Positions 44,984 through 56,052 of a DNA stretch of 64,000 nucleotides are shown here, piece after piece. The notes beneath the pieces are model-generated. The model saw only the letters and a program-made list of their open reading frames with translations, did not search any database and was not told the origin of the DNA. Source of the DNA: Kalaharituber pfeilii (Eukaryota > Ascomycota > Pezizomycetes > Pezizales > Pezizaceae); contig WHUZ01000049.1 in the NCBI GenBank assembly GCA_015179045.1, positions 310,001 through 374,000 on the forward strand, written 5' to 3'. Both the position numbers and the translations under genes were made by a program. Position 1 is the first letter of the stretch, and each line of letters opens with the position of its first letter.

Positions 44984-45979
44984 ATGACACATCAATCAGA
45001 AGCCGAGCATCACGCCTCACTTCCACAATCTGCCTCAGCCCCGTCCGACCTTTATTCCCAACTCTCCTCCAGCCAATGGTACGACTACGCACCGCCCTCC
45101 CCCTCTGTCTCCGACGACGCCTCCACACCCCCAATCATCACGAATCCTGGGAAGCCTAAAAGGCGCCGTCAGCAAGCTTCGGAGCTCATGCCTGACCACA
45201 TCCTCGCCCTTGCCTCACTCCTCCCTTCCACCCGTCCACTTCTCTCGCAACCGAAATTCCTTAGTGCATTGGAACTCACCCCAGATGAAGTCCAGCAGGT
45301 CCGCGAGGGGTTGAAAGCTGCATCAGGGAACGAGTCCGGGAGCAAAAAAGTGAGAGCGAGGAGTAAACTGGATGAGCTACGAGAGAGCGAACTGAAGCTC
45401 GCCAAAAAGGAAAGAGAGGAACTTATGAAGCAGAATGAGCGCGAGAAAGAGGCACGAGTTTCTCAGAAGCGACAGGAACTGGATGATACATTAGGCCTGA
45501 AACCACAAGCAAAGAATAAAAGACTGGGTGTTGAACAATCTCAGCCAGAGATTTCAGATTGCATACAAGCGCATGGCCTGCCGGAAAGTCGCAAAAGACG
45601 CAGGATTGCTGAGCTTGACGAGTTGCTGGGATTAGTGACTGATACATTATCTTCCACAGAACCGAACTCACAGGTTCAAAATGATGCAATTAGTGAGAAA
45701 ATTGAGCAAGCTATAGAAAATCACGTGGAACATGCGTCCTTTGAGGGTAACACAGCGACCGCTCGCATGGCCACAATTGATGTGCTCCTTGGCCTAACCA
45801 GTAACGCGGACGCACAGCCAAAAACGTCCACAGACGGAGACAAAAACGCAATAAACAATGCAGAAGATACAAGAATGCGTATCGATAGAGAATTGGGACT
45901 TTTGGATAACGCCAAAAGAGCTCAATTAGATCTTGTACTTGGACTCCTAAGTCCCCGCAAGACCAAAGGGTCCAGATAG
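44984..45979 (+). CDS. Protein with five LDxxLGL motifs, 331 aa
   Basis: Not recognised. One exon, ATG 44984 (ttaccATGAC), stop TAG at 45977-45979. Residues 1-55 are Ser/Pro-rich; KPKRRRQQ near 58 may be a nuclear signal. Residues about 68-110 are helical (PDHILALASLLPSTRPLL, LELTPDEVQQVREGLK). A charged coiled coil spans about 125-165 (LDELRESELKLAKKEREELM). The rest carries a motif five times: LDDTLGL (166), LDELLGL (211), IDVLLGL (265), IDRELGL (300), LDLVLGL (315), each inside a short predicted helix and preceded by polar or basic residues. KSRKRRRIAEL near 200 is a second basic cluster. Repeated short helices suggest repeated docking sites for one partner; that is inference. Confidence 0.75.
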   Translation: MTHQSEAEHHASLPQSASAPSDLYSQLSSSQWYDYAPPSPSVSDDASTPPIITNPGKPKRRRQQASELMPDHILALASLLPSTRPLLSQPKFLSALELTPDEVQQVREGLKAASGNESGSKKVRARSKLDELRESELKLAKKEREELMKQNEREKEARVSQKRQELDDTLGLKPQAKNKRLGVEQSQPEISDCIQAHGLPESRKRRRIAELDELLGLVTDTLSSTEPNSQVQNDAISEKIEQAIENHVEHASFEGNTATARMATIDVLLGLTSNADAQPKTSTDGDKNAINNAEDTRMRIDRELGLLDNAKRAQLDLVLGLLSPRKTKGSR

Positions 45980-46298
45980 CCTATGGAACCTCTGGTATTG
46001 TTGCTCCGAACCATATATCAAAACTACTTAAGCAAAATATAGATTACAAAAAAAAGTACAGAAAAGCCGGCATTCCCACCCGTAAAGGAGAAGACAGATA
46101 TTCACTTCGGAGCATGGTTGCATCGAAAACCAAGTGCCCATACCATCTATAAAGTTCGCCCCATAAATGACAAAAGTAAAGACTAATGTGGAATATATAA
46201 AAATGAAAAATAGGGGCATGCACTCCGTTTTTCCCGGAAGTTCACTCCGCTTATTAATGGATTTCTAGACCAAAACAGGCCAGAATCATGCAAATTTA
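45980..46298. other. Convergent 3' spacer
   Basis: 320 bases between two convergent stops, AT-rich. No gene seen. Confidence 0.55.
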
Positions 46299-49106
46299 TC
46301 ACATTATAACCTAATGGGGTCATAAGCTTAGGCAAATGCATACTGCTTTAGAAAAGGCGCGGTCACACTTACACATTCTTCTTCTTTCTTTTGCTCTGCC
46401 ACTCCCATTTCTTCGAACGTCTTGGGCCCTTTTCCAACTTTTGCGGGTGCAGGCGCAGGTTTGGGTGTTGGGGCTGGTGCTGGAGGTGATTGGGGTTTCT
46501 GAGGGGAAGGAGTAGGTGCTTGTTGAGCTATAGGTTGAGGGGGCTGATGCATAGATGGTCTTGCTTGCTGCTGCACAGGCTGGGGGATGCCACAGGTTTA
46601 GGTGTTGGAGATGGTTTAGGTTTTGGTTCTGGTGCCTCAAAGCCAATGTCCACTACTGATGGTGGTTTTGGTGTGCCACTAGATGTTGGTCTCCCGCCTG
46701 ATAAACGTTTCTGGTCATTATCATGTCCACCGTAAGGTTGCCCATAGAGTGGCTGTTGCTGAGGCGGCTGATGGTAGGGAGGCCCCATATTCATAGTATC
46801 CGGTTGAATGGGATGAGGAGGTCTATTTGGTCCAGGTCGCTGCGGACCAGGTGGACCAGAATTGGCTGTGTATGGTCGTTGTGGACCAGGATTACCTTGA
46901 GGATAATAACCAGCAGCTGCTGAATTGTTAGTTTATCTTGCAAACAAAAATATAAGCAATTATATAAATGGGGTTAAGGTGGGGTGAGGACCTGGAGGAG
47001 AGAAGGGACGTCCTTGTGGACCAGGGCCTGGGTATCCAGCTGCTGAGTTGGAGCGAGCCGGGAACGAAACATTGCCGTCCATAGGGTTGGGACCATTTAT
47101 CGGATAAGGAGCCGTGGATCCAGGGCGTGGTTGGGGCGCAGGGCTAAAAGTTCTAAGGAACCCACCTTGATTCTGAGCTCCCGCCAAAATCTCCGGATTT
47201 ATAAAGCTTGTATTCAAAGGAGGTGCTGCAGAGCTTCCACGGGGCGGGAATTGATGTTGACTTGGAATAGGTGGTATTGGTGGAGGGTACTCTTCTGGTA
47301 TCACAGGATCAGGCATATCGACAGCTTCCGCTGTTGGTGGCATTTGAGCTGATGCAGCCCGTCGTTCACTAATTGGATTAACTTTGTGCCTTTGCGAACC
47401 ATGACGAGCTCTGATTTTGGAAAGTGCGATATTCTCATGGTCCTTCTTGGATAGTGTCTTCGAGCGTGATATCCCCTCAATTCTACTACTGGCGTCTTTG
47501 TTTCCATGGGCTGCAGCCTTTGCGTACCAAGTTTTTGCTTCTTGAAGATCTACTTGTACATACATACCAATCTCGTAAAAGTAGCCTATACAGTCAATAT
47601 CAGATTATACCAGAGAAAGAGGAAAACATACCTAAGGCAAATTCTGCAGTTGCCAGTCCACTGCTTGCAGCACGTTGAGCGTATACAAACGCCAACTCCT
47701 CATTCTTTTCAAATACACCTTCATGCCCACAAAGAAACCATTTACTTATAGCCATCTCGGCCTCAGGCTCCCCTAAGGAAACGTTACTTCAGCATGCCTT
47801 TTTTTGCAAGTATAGCAGGCTTAATAATACCTTGTTTGGCTGCGAGCCCATTATAATGTATTGATAATGCAGGATTGAATTCGCATCCTAACTGGCAAAG
47901 CTCGTACGCGGTTCCCATTTTCAATTGAGCACGCTATTTTCATTAGTAAAGTTACTGAGAAAGGAGAGGCAATGTGCTGGGACATACAGCGAAGCCAAGA
48001 TATGCAGCCTTTTCAATCATCTCTCGCGCAAGCTTAATATCTGGCGCGAGGAAAGCCTCTGGAACAGTGATTCCAGGAAGTTCTCGAGCAAGAAGCATGC
48101 CATAAACCTAAATTTCATTAGCTTTGCATGTACATCTGGATGCATTTGATGGCTACATACATAAGCACCCTGCGGAGCATTTTCATCGGCCGTTTGAGCG
48201 GCAAGTTGAATATGATGAACACCTTTTGCATAGTTTTGCTTTTGTCCATGTTGACCAAGTAAAGTCATCATACCCAATCTCTGAATAAAAGGATCAGTAG
48301 ATGTATTCAAAATAAGTTGTAGCTCAACGACATACGTAGTTAGAAGCAGTATCACCAAGAGTAGCCCCTTGAGCATAGTGCTTAATCGCTTTCATCGGTT
48401 CCCCGGAGTTCTCAAATTGCATACCCATCCTATATTCTGCCCTAGCATAGCCCCGTTCTGCTGCCCGGGCGTAGGCTTTGAAAGCCTCCTTCTTATCTAC
48501 TCTAAAACCAAATTTCCCGAATTCCAGCCAGTTTCCCCGTATGAACTCTGCTCGTGGGTGATGTTGATTCGCTAAAAATGTGACCACGTTTATTGCATCT
48601 GTTTTTATTTGGTGTTCGAGATCAGGAGTATCCGGTCTCTGCCCATCTGAGATGCGGGCAAGGTGAGCTAAGGATATTTCGACATGGTTCAGGGCCTCAA
48701 ACGCCCATTGAAGCTGCAACTCTGGGTCGTTGGAGGAAAGGACCTCCACCCTCGCTTGCTCAATTGCCATTTCTTTCTCTTCGAACGTAGGGGGAACATT
48801 GGGGCCAGGATTGATTAATCGAGGAAATGGTGAATAATGCTCATCATGAGCCCCATAGTGGCCATATGAGGGGTAATCATCCATCGTAGCTGGAGGGATT
48901 GATTGTTGATATCCGTAGCTATCCCGATATTCGTTGCTACTATAACCAGATGCAGTTGAGTGGGAATCAGAATAAACTCTTGCTTGCTGAGGCTCCAGTC
49001 TGGCTCCTGGAGGGGGTTGTCGTATATTTGGGTTGCGAGTGATGCTATTGGCTTCGAGTTCAAGATGTTCCAAACTGTCTGCGATTTGTACGGGGACTTC
49101 GGGCAT
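46299..49106 (-). CDS. CHS4: Chs4/Skt5-type chitin synthase activator (Sel1 repeats, CaaX)
   Basis: Activates and localises class IV chitin synthase (yeast Chs3) at the plasma membrane. The start MPEVPVQIADSLEHLELEAN (ATG 49106) leads through a Tyr/Pro-rich N-terminus. The Sel1 region includes SNDPELQLQWAFEALNHVEI, NQHHPRAEFIRGNWLEFGKF, KAYARAAERGYARAEYRMGM, HYAQGATLGDTASNY and, across several short introns, KTWYAKAAAHGNKDASSRIE. A long Pro/Gln-rich tail ends KVGKGPKTFEEMGVAEQKKE, then EEC|. A 62-bp intron (46311-46372, gtaagt...cattag) joins it to a 12-bp last exon (46299-46310) encoding VIM and stop: CVIM, a CaaX farnesylation box like that of yeast Skt5. Reading from SPTPKPVASP into QQQARPSMHQ needs either one extra C near 46586 or an unusual gtagtg intron. 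Confidence 0.9.
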
Positions 49107-51844
49107 AACACTGCCGTAACCGGAGCAGGTTAGTCTCAGGGTTCTTGTCTGCAGAAGTAAAAACAGTAGAACATCAACAGGGGGGAGGAATGATTATTGA
49201 ATTTAAGGAGGTTCAGGAGGAGAGGAGGGCAACGAACCGCTGTGGAGAGGGAGAAACTACTTGGGGATCCATTGGAATTGAAAAGTCGTCATCCCTGCCA
49301 GGATAGAAAGTGGCACCAAGGGGAGGAGGCTTTTCAGAGTGGTTCTGTGCGTACATTACTGCTCGCTTTGAACTGCTGACACGAGCCGCCGGGAAATTAC
49401 TGTAGCACCAAGCGCACGCTCCGGACAGTACAAGTACTTAGTGGAAAGACACCGCTGCAGGCGCGGCCGCCCGTTCAATCAAGTCTTTTTTTGCTGACCA
49501 GAGTGGGGGTGAGCGGGCGGGGTAAAGGCCCTTCTGCAGATCGGGCAGCAGCAGAGTGCAGTGCCTGCGTTGCCGGCTTTGTGCTGCAGTAAGAATTGGA
49601 CCCTTCGTGAAGCTGGGTGCCAATACCAGATTCGCTTCTAGATTTGCGCAGGAGACTTCAGGAGGGCACAATGCAGTCAGTCGCTTGCTGGCTACTAGTA
49701 TTGGCCACAGCGCAAGGGCCCCAGCTGCAATGCAAGACTCTACCTCTGGCCCTTTTTCTTCTTTTCTCTTTTTCCTTTTCTTTTTTTTGCTGTCTCTTCA
49801 CTCCGTAGGGGCGGTTGAAGAGAGCGGAGCTTATTGACCGGTAGTAAGCTAGATATCCAGGCCGGCGCTCAGGTCCGGTGGTTCGAGGCTGACTTGAGGT
49901 AAGGGCAGCTAATTCAGGCCTGGCTGGTTTGGCGTATTCAAGAGCAGGACCGCGTCTTCAAAGAGCTTGAGAACCTAATAATGGGGAACTAAAATCTAGA
50001 TCATGTTCAAAGAATTCTGCTGGGCCACTACGTGTTCACGGGGATACGGACTATTTATTTGTGGAAACGAAAAGAGGAGGGATAAGGATCCCGGATTTGT
50101 TACCCAGCTTGCTTGCACCGCCCACTGATGGGCAAGATCAGACTGTCTCCTGCTTTACCAAGTGGAAGTGCCAGTGGCTTGGAAGAGCCAACCCAAGAGC
50201 AGATCTCCTGGCTTTTGCCTCCCAAGTTAGCAGCATCTATCTATTATGTACTTACTACATGGTAGTACGTATGCGCAAAAACGATGGTTCGAGACTGAAA
50301 GCGATAGCGATGCTAGAAATTTTCTACTTACGGCATTTATAACCTCGGGTGAATGTCTCAAGATCGGATCACTGAGCGGGCAGTGCTGGAGTCGTGGAAG
50401 GCAACGATAGTAAGAATGGTCTCATCTGATTAATGAGGACACAATGCCAGTGGATTGTCTCTAGCCCCAATATCTAAGTTCAAACTCTTGACCCGACTCA
50501 GCGCGTCAGCAGGCCCCGTCGTGGGAGCCATGCAGATAAACATGGAGAATAAGGTAGAATATAGTTCTAACGTTACAACCACCAAGTTCACTTTCCGACG
50601 ATAGGTACCGTTCGACACTTGGCAAATATAGTTTTCTACTCATCATTCGTCATTTGGTTTTGGATCACTGCTATGTGATCTCAATCTCGTGCTTAAGCTT
50701 GGTTCACATCTACACAGAACAAGGGCATGCCATGAACCATGAAGTCAGATAACTGGCTTGAAATTGAGAACTTTAGGATATATTACTTTTGCTGAATATG
50801 CTATGCGTTGCACCAAGTCTATTATACCGACCAGGATTCTGGTATTTGCTTGTGCCTCTGCAGGTACAGAAACCGTCGTTGTGCGCACGCAGTTACTAGG
50901 GATCTGCGAGATGTACATGTTCTAGAACATCTCGCGGAAGTAGTCCTTTGTGATAGCACATACAAGTATGGCGACAACTAACTGAGACCGGACTGATGTT
51001 TATTAACTTAGAATGAAGCTACTATGATAATCATTGGAGTGCACTCTCAGGCCCCTTCAGCGTTCAGCCCAAGTTAATAAAGAATGTTCACAACCGCAAC
51101 TCGCGCTATATCTGGGCGAACCGGAACTCGAGGCTTTCGCGCTTAAGGTAGTCTCTCGTTCTGGTCGGCACGACTTCTGACCGTATTATTTTCTAACCCT
51201 TTTTGTACGGTCGAGGTTGTGCCAACTAGAGGAGGCAGTCTCGTGCCCAGGCCCTTGGAGAGAGGGAGGAGACTAAATATTAATGTACTCGACCTTCACA
51301 TGTAGGCTCCGACCTTTTGTCCGCTCGACGTCATTGTTGGTCGTAAACTCGAGTCTCGCTCTGAGAATGAATTATATACTCCAGTAATACATGGCTCCTT
51401 ATCAATGTAGAGAGATTTGATTTGTAGCGTACCTACGTATACTACCTTGTGCAAACCACGCAAGCTAGGTGCACGAGGTCTGGCGAGCGAGACGGTATAC
51501 GACTTGGGCGTCTTAATTGGCTTTCGTGAATGTACTTGACCCAGATCAAGTTCCTCGTTCTGAGATAGATTTGATACAGATCGAACAACAGTCCAAGTCA
51601 TGAGTGCATATGGCGGTGTAGTCTAGATGCTGAAATACTCCCTACCAACGTTGCAGTACTAATAAGGTGATGTTTTCTAAATTGGAACAAATCTGAAAGC
51701 TTGACAGTGTTAGTCTGGTTTGAGACTGTGACTTAGACTTCAAGGAAATATACTTATCATATAGAGATGCTTGCTGGCTTAGTGCACTCATTACAAGGTC
51801 GCACTGCCACGCGAGCTATTTAGCAGCGGCTCAGGGAACACGCA
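49107..51844. other. Gene-free stretch
   Basis: The first few hundred bases are the upstream region of the Chs4-type gene. From about 49.8 kb no frame has family features. Includes a hairpin aacatctcgcgg-type palindrome (agatgtacatgttctagaac) near 50910-50930. Confidence 0.45.
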
Positions 51845-51846
51845 TA

Positions 51847-52515
51847 CAGGTGACCCTGGCTATAATGAAACTCTTGATAGTGAAATCCTGGCTATAGTGA
51901 AGGAATGGGCGAGATCGGTTGCGCATGCAGCTAAAACGCCCTGGCTATAGTGAAAAGAAGCACTATAGTGAAAGTGAAGAACTTTTCAGGACTAATTAGT
52001 TCAGCTACAGGTAAAGTTTACGTGCTATAGTGAAATACCGGGGGGGTTGCCTCAGTACTGCGTTATGTAATAGGCTTAGCAGAGTGGTAATTTAATTCCA
52101 AATATTTCAACACAAAAAAAAAAAAAAAAAAAACCTTCAGTGTATCTAACTGCTTCGATATCATTGAAGATAATGCCATTAACTTGCCATCGGGATAGGA
52201 GGTAATTTGCATAAGTCTTCTGAAGTCATTTCTCTTGGGCATTGTCCCACTTTCTGGCGAGCATGACATATCATCTATACCACTAGAGCTGGGCATCCAA
52301 ATCGGCGTCAAGAAGACATGATATTGGCAGTTTGGTAAGGAGCTGAATTCACACTTGAGATCTAAATATCATACACTGAAAATTTCCGCATTTGACAAGC
52401 TTTTTACCCCCTTGGGGGCCAGCACGTGACCCCTCACTATAGTGAAAACTGGCTATAGTGAAGAAAACTGGTCAGATAGATTCTTGGCCTTCATTATAAT
52501 AGCCAGGGTGACCTG
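51847..52515. mobile_element. 669-bp pogo/Tigger-like element with subterminal repeats
   Basis: Left end CAGGTGACCCTGGCTATAAT then GAA. The right end on the other strand is CAGGTGACCCTGGCTATTAT then AATGAAG. The element is flanked by TA on both sides (51845-51846, 52516-52517), the Tc1/mariner/pogo target. The sequence CTATAGTGAA or close variants recurs about eight times, all in the same direction, clustered at both ends (51858-52035 and 52434-52462). A minus-strand frame (52311-52063; PKRNDFRRLMQIT, LMALSSMISKQLDTLK) may be the last piece of a DDE_1-type transposase, broken by an A21 run. Non-autonomous. Confidence 0.82.
52063..52311 (-). pseudogene. Possible transposase C-terminal remnant
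   Basis: A short frame inside the pogo/Tigger-like element with MPKRNDFRRLMQITSYPDG and SSMISKQLDTLK, running into a poly-Phe stretch made by the A-tract. C-terminal tails of fungal pogo transposases have a similar layout (charged segment, helix ending in LD), but no catalytic residues are present. Placed here mainly because of its position in the element. Confidence 0.3.
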
Positions 52516-52517
52516 TA

Positions 52518-55019
52518 TGTGTACGGAACGTCTATAATTAGTATGCTTTGTGATTTCAGAAAATAAAAGCCGATAACTTTACTCTCCGTAAAAATGGAAG
52601 TTTAGCAGATGACGGTGTCTTTGCTATTATTTCTTGGTAGCACACTGTCTCTTAGGCTGGGTACGAGATCAATGGAGGCTCGGTATTCCAATGCCGCATA
52701 TCAGGAGGAATAATGGAACGTGAATGCCTTGCACAGCATGTCGCCCAGGGGAAAAAAAAGTGCATGAATTTTAGCCTGAGTCAGTTATTAGTTTCGTACC
52801 TAGTCTCGTAACCATCTCGTACCCAGACGTATCATATTCTACTCCGACTCAATGAAGTTCGAGGGTCTGGGAACGAGACTAGGCTCAGTTCGTCCTACGT
52901 TCGGGACCAAGAGACTACTTTAATATCAGAGTAGTATGTAAATTGTGATCATGATCGATTGCTATGGCAACGGTGATTACATTGGAAGCTTAATCAAATT
53001 CGACTATGGAGATAAAATGAACGCAGAACCTGTCTATATTTGGTAACAAATCTGATATTCCAATGAAAGCCTATGTAGTACTGTATTTCGGAAGGGCATC
53101 TGCTGCAGTGCTTGTGCGTGCCCGGATACAACTCTGCAGATCTTCAGTTCTTCTGAATCTGGAGCTAAGGAAACAGGGCATAAACAGGTACCGGACGAGG
53201 TGCGAACAATATCAGGCCGCGAGGCCTCAGAGGGCATCCACTGATAAACTAGGGGAAGTCGAAGGCGACTTGAAGGGGCAACGTGGAGATGTTAGAATTC
53301 CAGGCGCGTAAATTTAAAACAGGTTCTAACTAACATTGATCATTGTTGGAACCAAAGCATTACAGTCCATCTTATTGAAAGACGCTATAAAACTCTTTTC
53401 CCCAGCTCGGAATCGAACCGGACGCTCAATGATGTATATACCTCTCTTGTTGTGACCTCCATCACTAGAGACTACAGACAAACCACTTCACCAAGCTATA
53501 GATCAATTTGGATTGAAAGTACATAATTTGCCCTCCTCTTGCACCCGTCCCACCGTCCCCAGCCCCACTCCATCTCGGCTGCGACAGCCCTCTGACAACC
53601 TTTCCAGCGGCCTCTCTCTGCCTCTCCGTCGCCGCACTTTTCTCCTTCGTAGGTCGACTACTCATGGTCTCTTTTCTTTTCTTTTCTCTTTTTTTTTTTT
53701 TCATTTCTCTGTTGTTTGCGTTTTATAACTATGGCATTTTGTTATGAATAATTGGCGGACACATTGGGGGTATGCGTATACTGCGATTATGAGTACATTA
53801 GGGCTCCAGACGGGCCAGGACTATAGTGCGGTCGGTGAAGGAAGCCTGGCTAAGTTGAGCTGTTAATTTCAAAGCAAGGGATGAATCCAAAAAAAAGGCA
53901 AAAAAAAACCAATGGTCTCGCGAGGGATTGGTAGGTATCATAAAGGATCAAACATGTTGGATACAATAATATAGCCGGTGGAGGAACGTTAGGTTATCAA
54001 TCCCAAAGCAAGGGGGGGCGTATATCTCTTATAAAACAAGCAAACAACTTGTGGGTATATGGGGTTGTGGGTACAAATTCGGTTTGGAGAGTGAGCTTGC
54101 TCATACCTTTTTTTTTTTTTTCCTTTCATATTTTTTTTCTTTTGGTCTCTGTTGTGAATATATGCAGCATCATTGTTGTTTTCCTGAGCCATGGCGTGTA
54201 AGATTCTAGAATCCGTCACAACAGCTTAGACGTCGAGGTAAGAGAAGGGAAACAGGAAAGCAGATAGTAAAGGTGAGTCCCGAAGGTGGCTGGCATGAGT
54301 GGTAGCAGGGAACGAACACTTTTGACATCCGCTCGACACAATGATTCCTCTGCTGGAAGGTCGTGGGGAGGAACAAGTAAAGTGAACGAGCGGGTAGATT
54401 TAACTCGTTGTTGCTGGATATTGTACAGGTAAAACACAGAGCATTCCAGGGAATGAATCGCGCAGTTGCGTCGACGTGAGTGTTACCCTCAGAATCTTCC
54501 ATAGTAGAGCCATGCCGGAAGGGGTTTAGGACACAATTTTTTTTTTTTTTCCCTTAAAAAGAAAAGGAAAGATATTCCTGCTGTATGGCATATAATGCGT
54601 ACTTATGTCAGCTGTCTGGAGACCTAAGAATACGGCGTGGCAGTGGGGCGCTGCCCTTCTTTAGAATAACTTGTGGTATTCTGTTACACTTCCGAATTAA
54701 GTAATCATTACCCATTCTGGATACTGAGCTTTCACAATGTAAGCCTGGACATATCGCGTTATTTCTCTCACTTTCTCGCTGACGCTATGTTCACACCAGT
54801 ATTAGTATTTGAAACTCCTTCAGGAACTCCTCGAAAAGTTTCCTCTCTCGCACAACTTTTTACACCTGGGGTATCTGGACGCTGAATTCGCGCCTGTACC
54901 AGTCTCGAACCGTCCGTACCACTTTAAGGCTTAAACTCCAAGTTACAATTACGCGGCTGTGACGGATCCCATATTATAAAATTTCTGACGGGGTTAACCA
55001 GATCCTCCTTGCGTACAAT
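52518..55019. other. Gene-free stretch
   Basis: No supported gene. Contains inverted repeats at 52657-52883, a tRNA-like stretch at about 53400-53500 and T-runs near 53690, 54110 and 54540. A minus-strand frame from ATG 54502 (98 codons) has no family features. Confidence 0.45.
53403..53512 (-). other. tRNA-like sequence or tRNA relic
   Basis: On the minus strand the B box GGTTCGATTCC is perfect (about 53412-53422), and upstream TAGCTTGGTGAAGTGG fits an A box (TRGCNNAnnnGG). The spacing (about 70-80 bases) suits a tRNA with an intron. The acceptor arms (CTATAGC against GAGCTGG) pair poorly, so this is more likely a relic or the head of a SINE than a working gene. Confidence 0.3.
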
Positions 55020-56052
55020 GCCTCCCAAAAAGACAAAAAAAGAGCAAGTAACCGGCGAACAAGGTATGATGAACAAGTTTACGGATCTGCTTTTACTACC
55101 ATATTACTAATGCCTATTATGTGTGCTTATAGCATCAGAACTGATACTAGAGTATCTGAGAAAACAGAACAGTACATTCTTCGTCCTCCAGACTCTGGCT
55201 CAGCAGCTCATGATATCGTAAAGGGCCTTACTCAATTATAGAGATCGTGGCAAATCTGCACGATGCGGTCAGTAAGAGTGTGTATTAAACACCTTAGCTA
55301 TATTCACTTGTGCAAGACGAAAAGCTGACGTCCATCAATATGAAGCAAATACGACAAAAGCACTAAAGGACTTGACTGAAAGAGAGCTGATTAAAGAGAA
55401 GGTGTCAGGTGAATATGACCCTTTCCTTTTCAAAAAAAGGTAATCAGTATTGACACGTTCACGCAAGGCAAACAAGCCATTTACCATATAATACAAGTAT
55501 ATATAAGTGCTTGACATCGACTAGTACAGTATGCTAACTAGCATATTCTAAGGATCCCGATGATGCCTCCACATCAGAAGAGCTCAAGGTGCAAGCACCT
55601 CCATGAATTTGTGACTCCCACTAATTTGTGAATAGGAGATGGACCTGAAAGTAGAGCGAATTAAGGACGATATCTCGGCTTTGAAGTCCGAAAAGAAAGA
55701 ATTGGAAGCCGAATTAAACGCACTAAGGTCAGCTCCTACCGCTGCGGCGCTACGGGAATCAATTCAAGCCATGGAAGCCGATGTTGTTACCCTGGATGCT
55801 CGCTTAGCTCCATTACGAGCAGGCACAGTAGCTCCAGTTTCGGCCATTGAGAAGGCTGCAGTGGATGATGAACTAGCCAAATATGAAAGGGTTTTAATGG
55901 AAAGGAAGAAGATGTTTAATGACTTCAGCTGCTTTATCTTAGAGAGCTCTGGACATAGTAAGAAAGAATTATGGGTAAGTGAAGCGAAGGTACACTTATT
56001 TTCAACTATTCTGACACGCTTACAGGAGAAAGTTGGCCTGGATGACGACTGA
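55020..56052 (+). CDS. HOP2: Meiotic recombination protein Hop2
   Basis: Partner of Mnd1; the heterodimer helps Dmc1/Rad51 strand invasion between homologues. ATG 55020 opens MPPKKTKKEQVTGEQ, split by an intron (gtatga...gcttatag), then ASELILEYLRKQN. The winged-helix N-terminal domain continues in tiny exons: VANLHDAVSK, TKALKDLTERELIKEKVS, GKQAIYHIIQ, DPDDASTSEELK. The last long exon is the coiled coil: EMDLKVERIKDDISALKSEK, KELEAELNALRS, AVDDELAKYERVLMERKKMF. Another intron may precede EKVGLDDD; I read through it in frame. GKQxIYH and the TKAL block are the best family marks. Five or more introns in 1 kb; the borders near 55180-55250 are uncertain. Presence implies retained meiosis. Confidence 0.9.

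Noticed and set aside
54206..54502. 98-codon minus-strand ATG frame with several Cys
   Set aside because: No signal peptide, no family match and no splice partner found; likely chance in AT-rich spacer.
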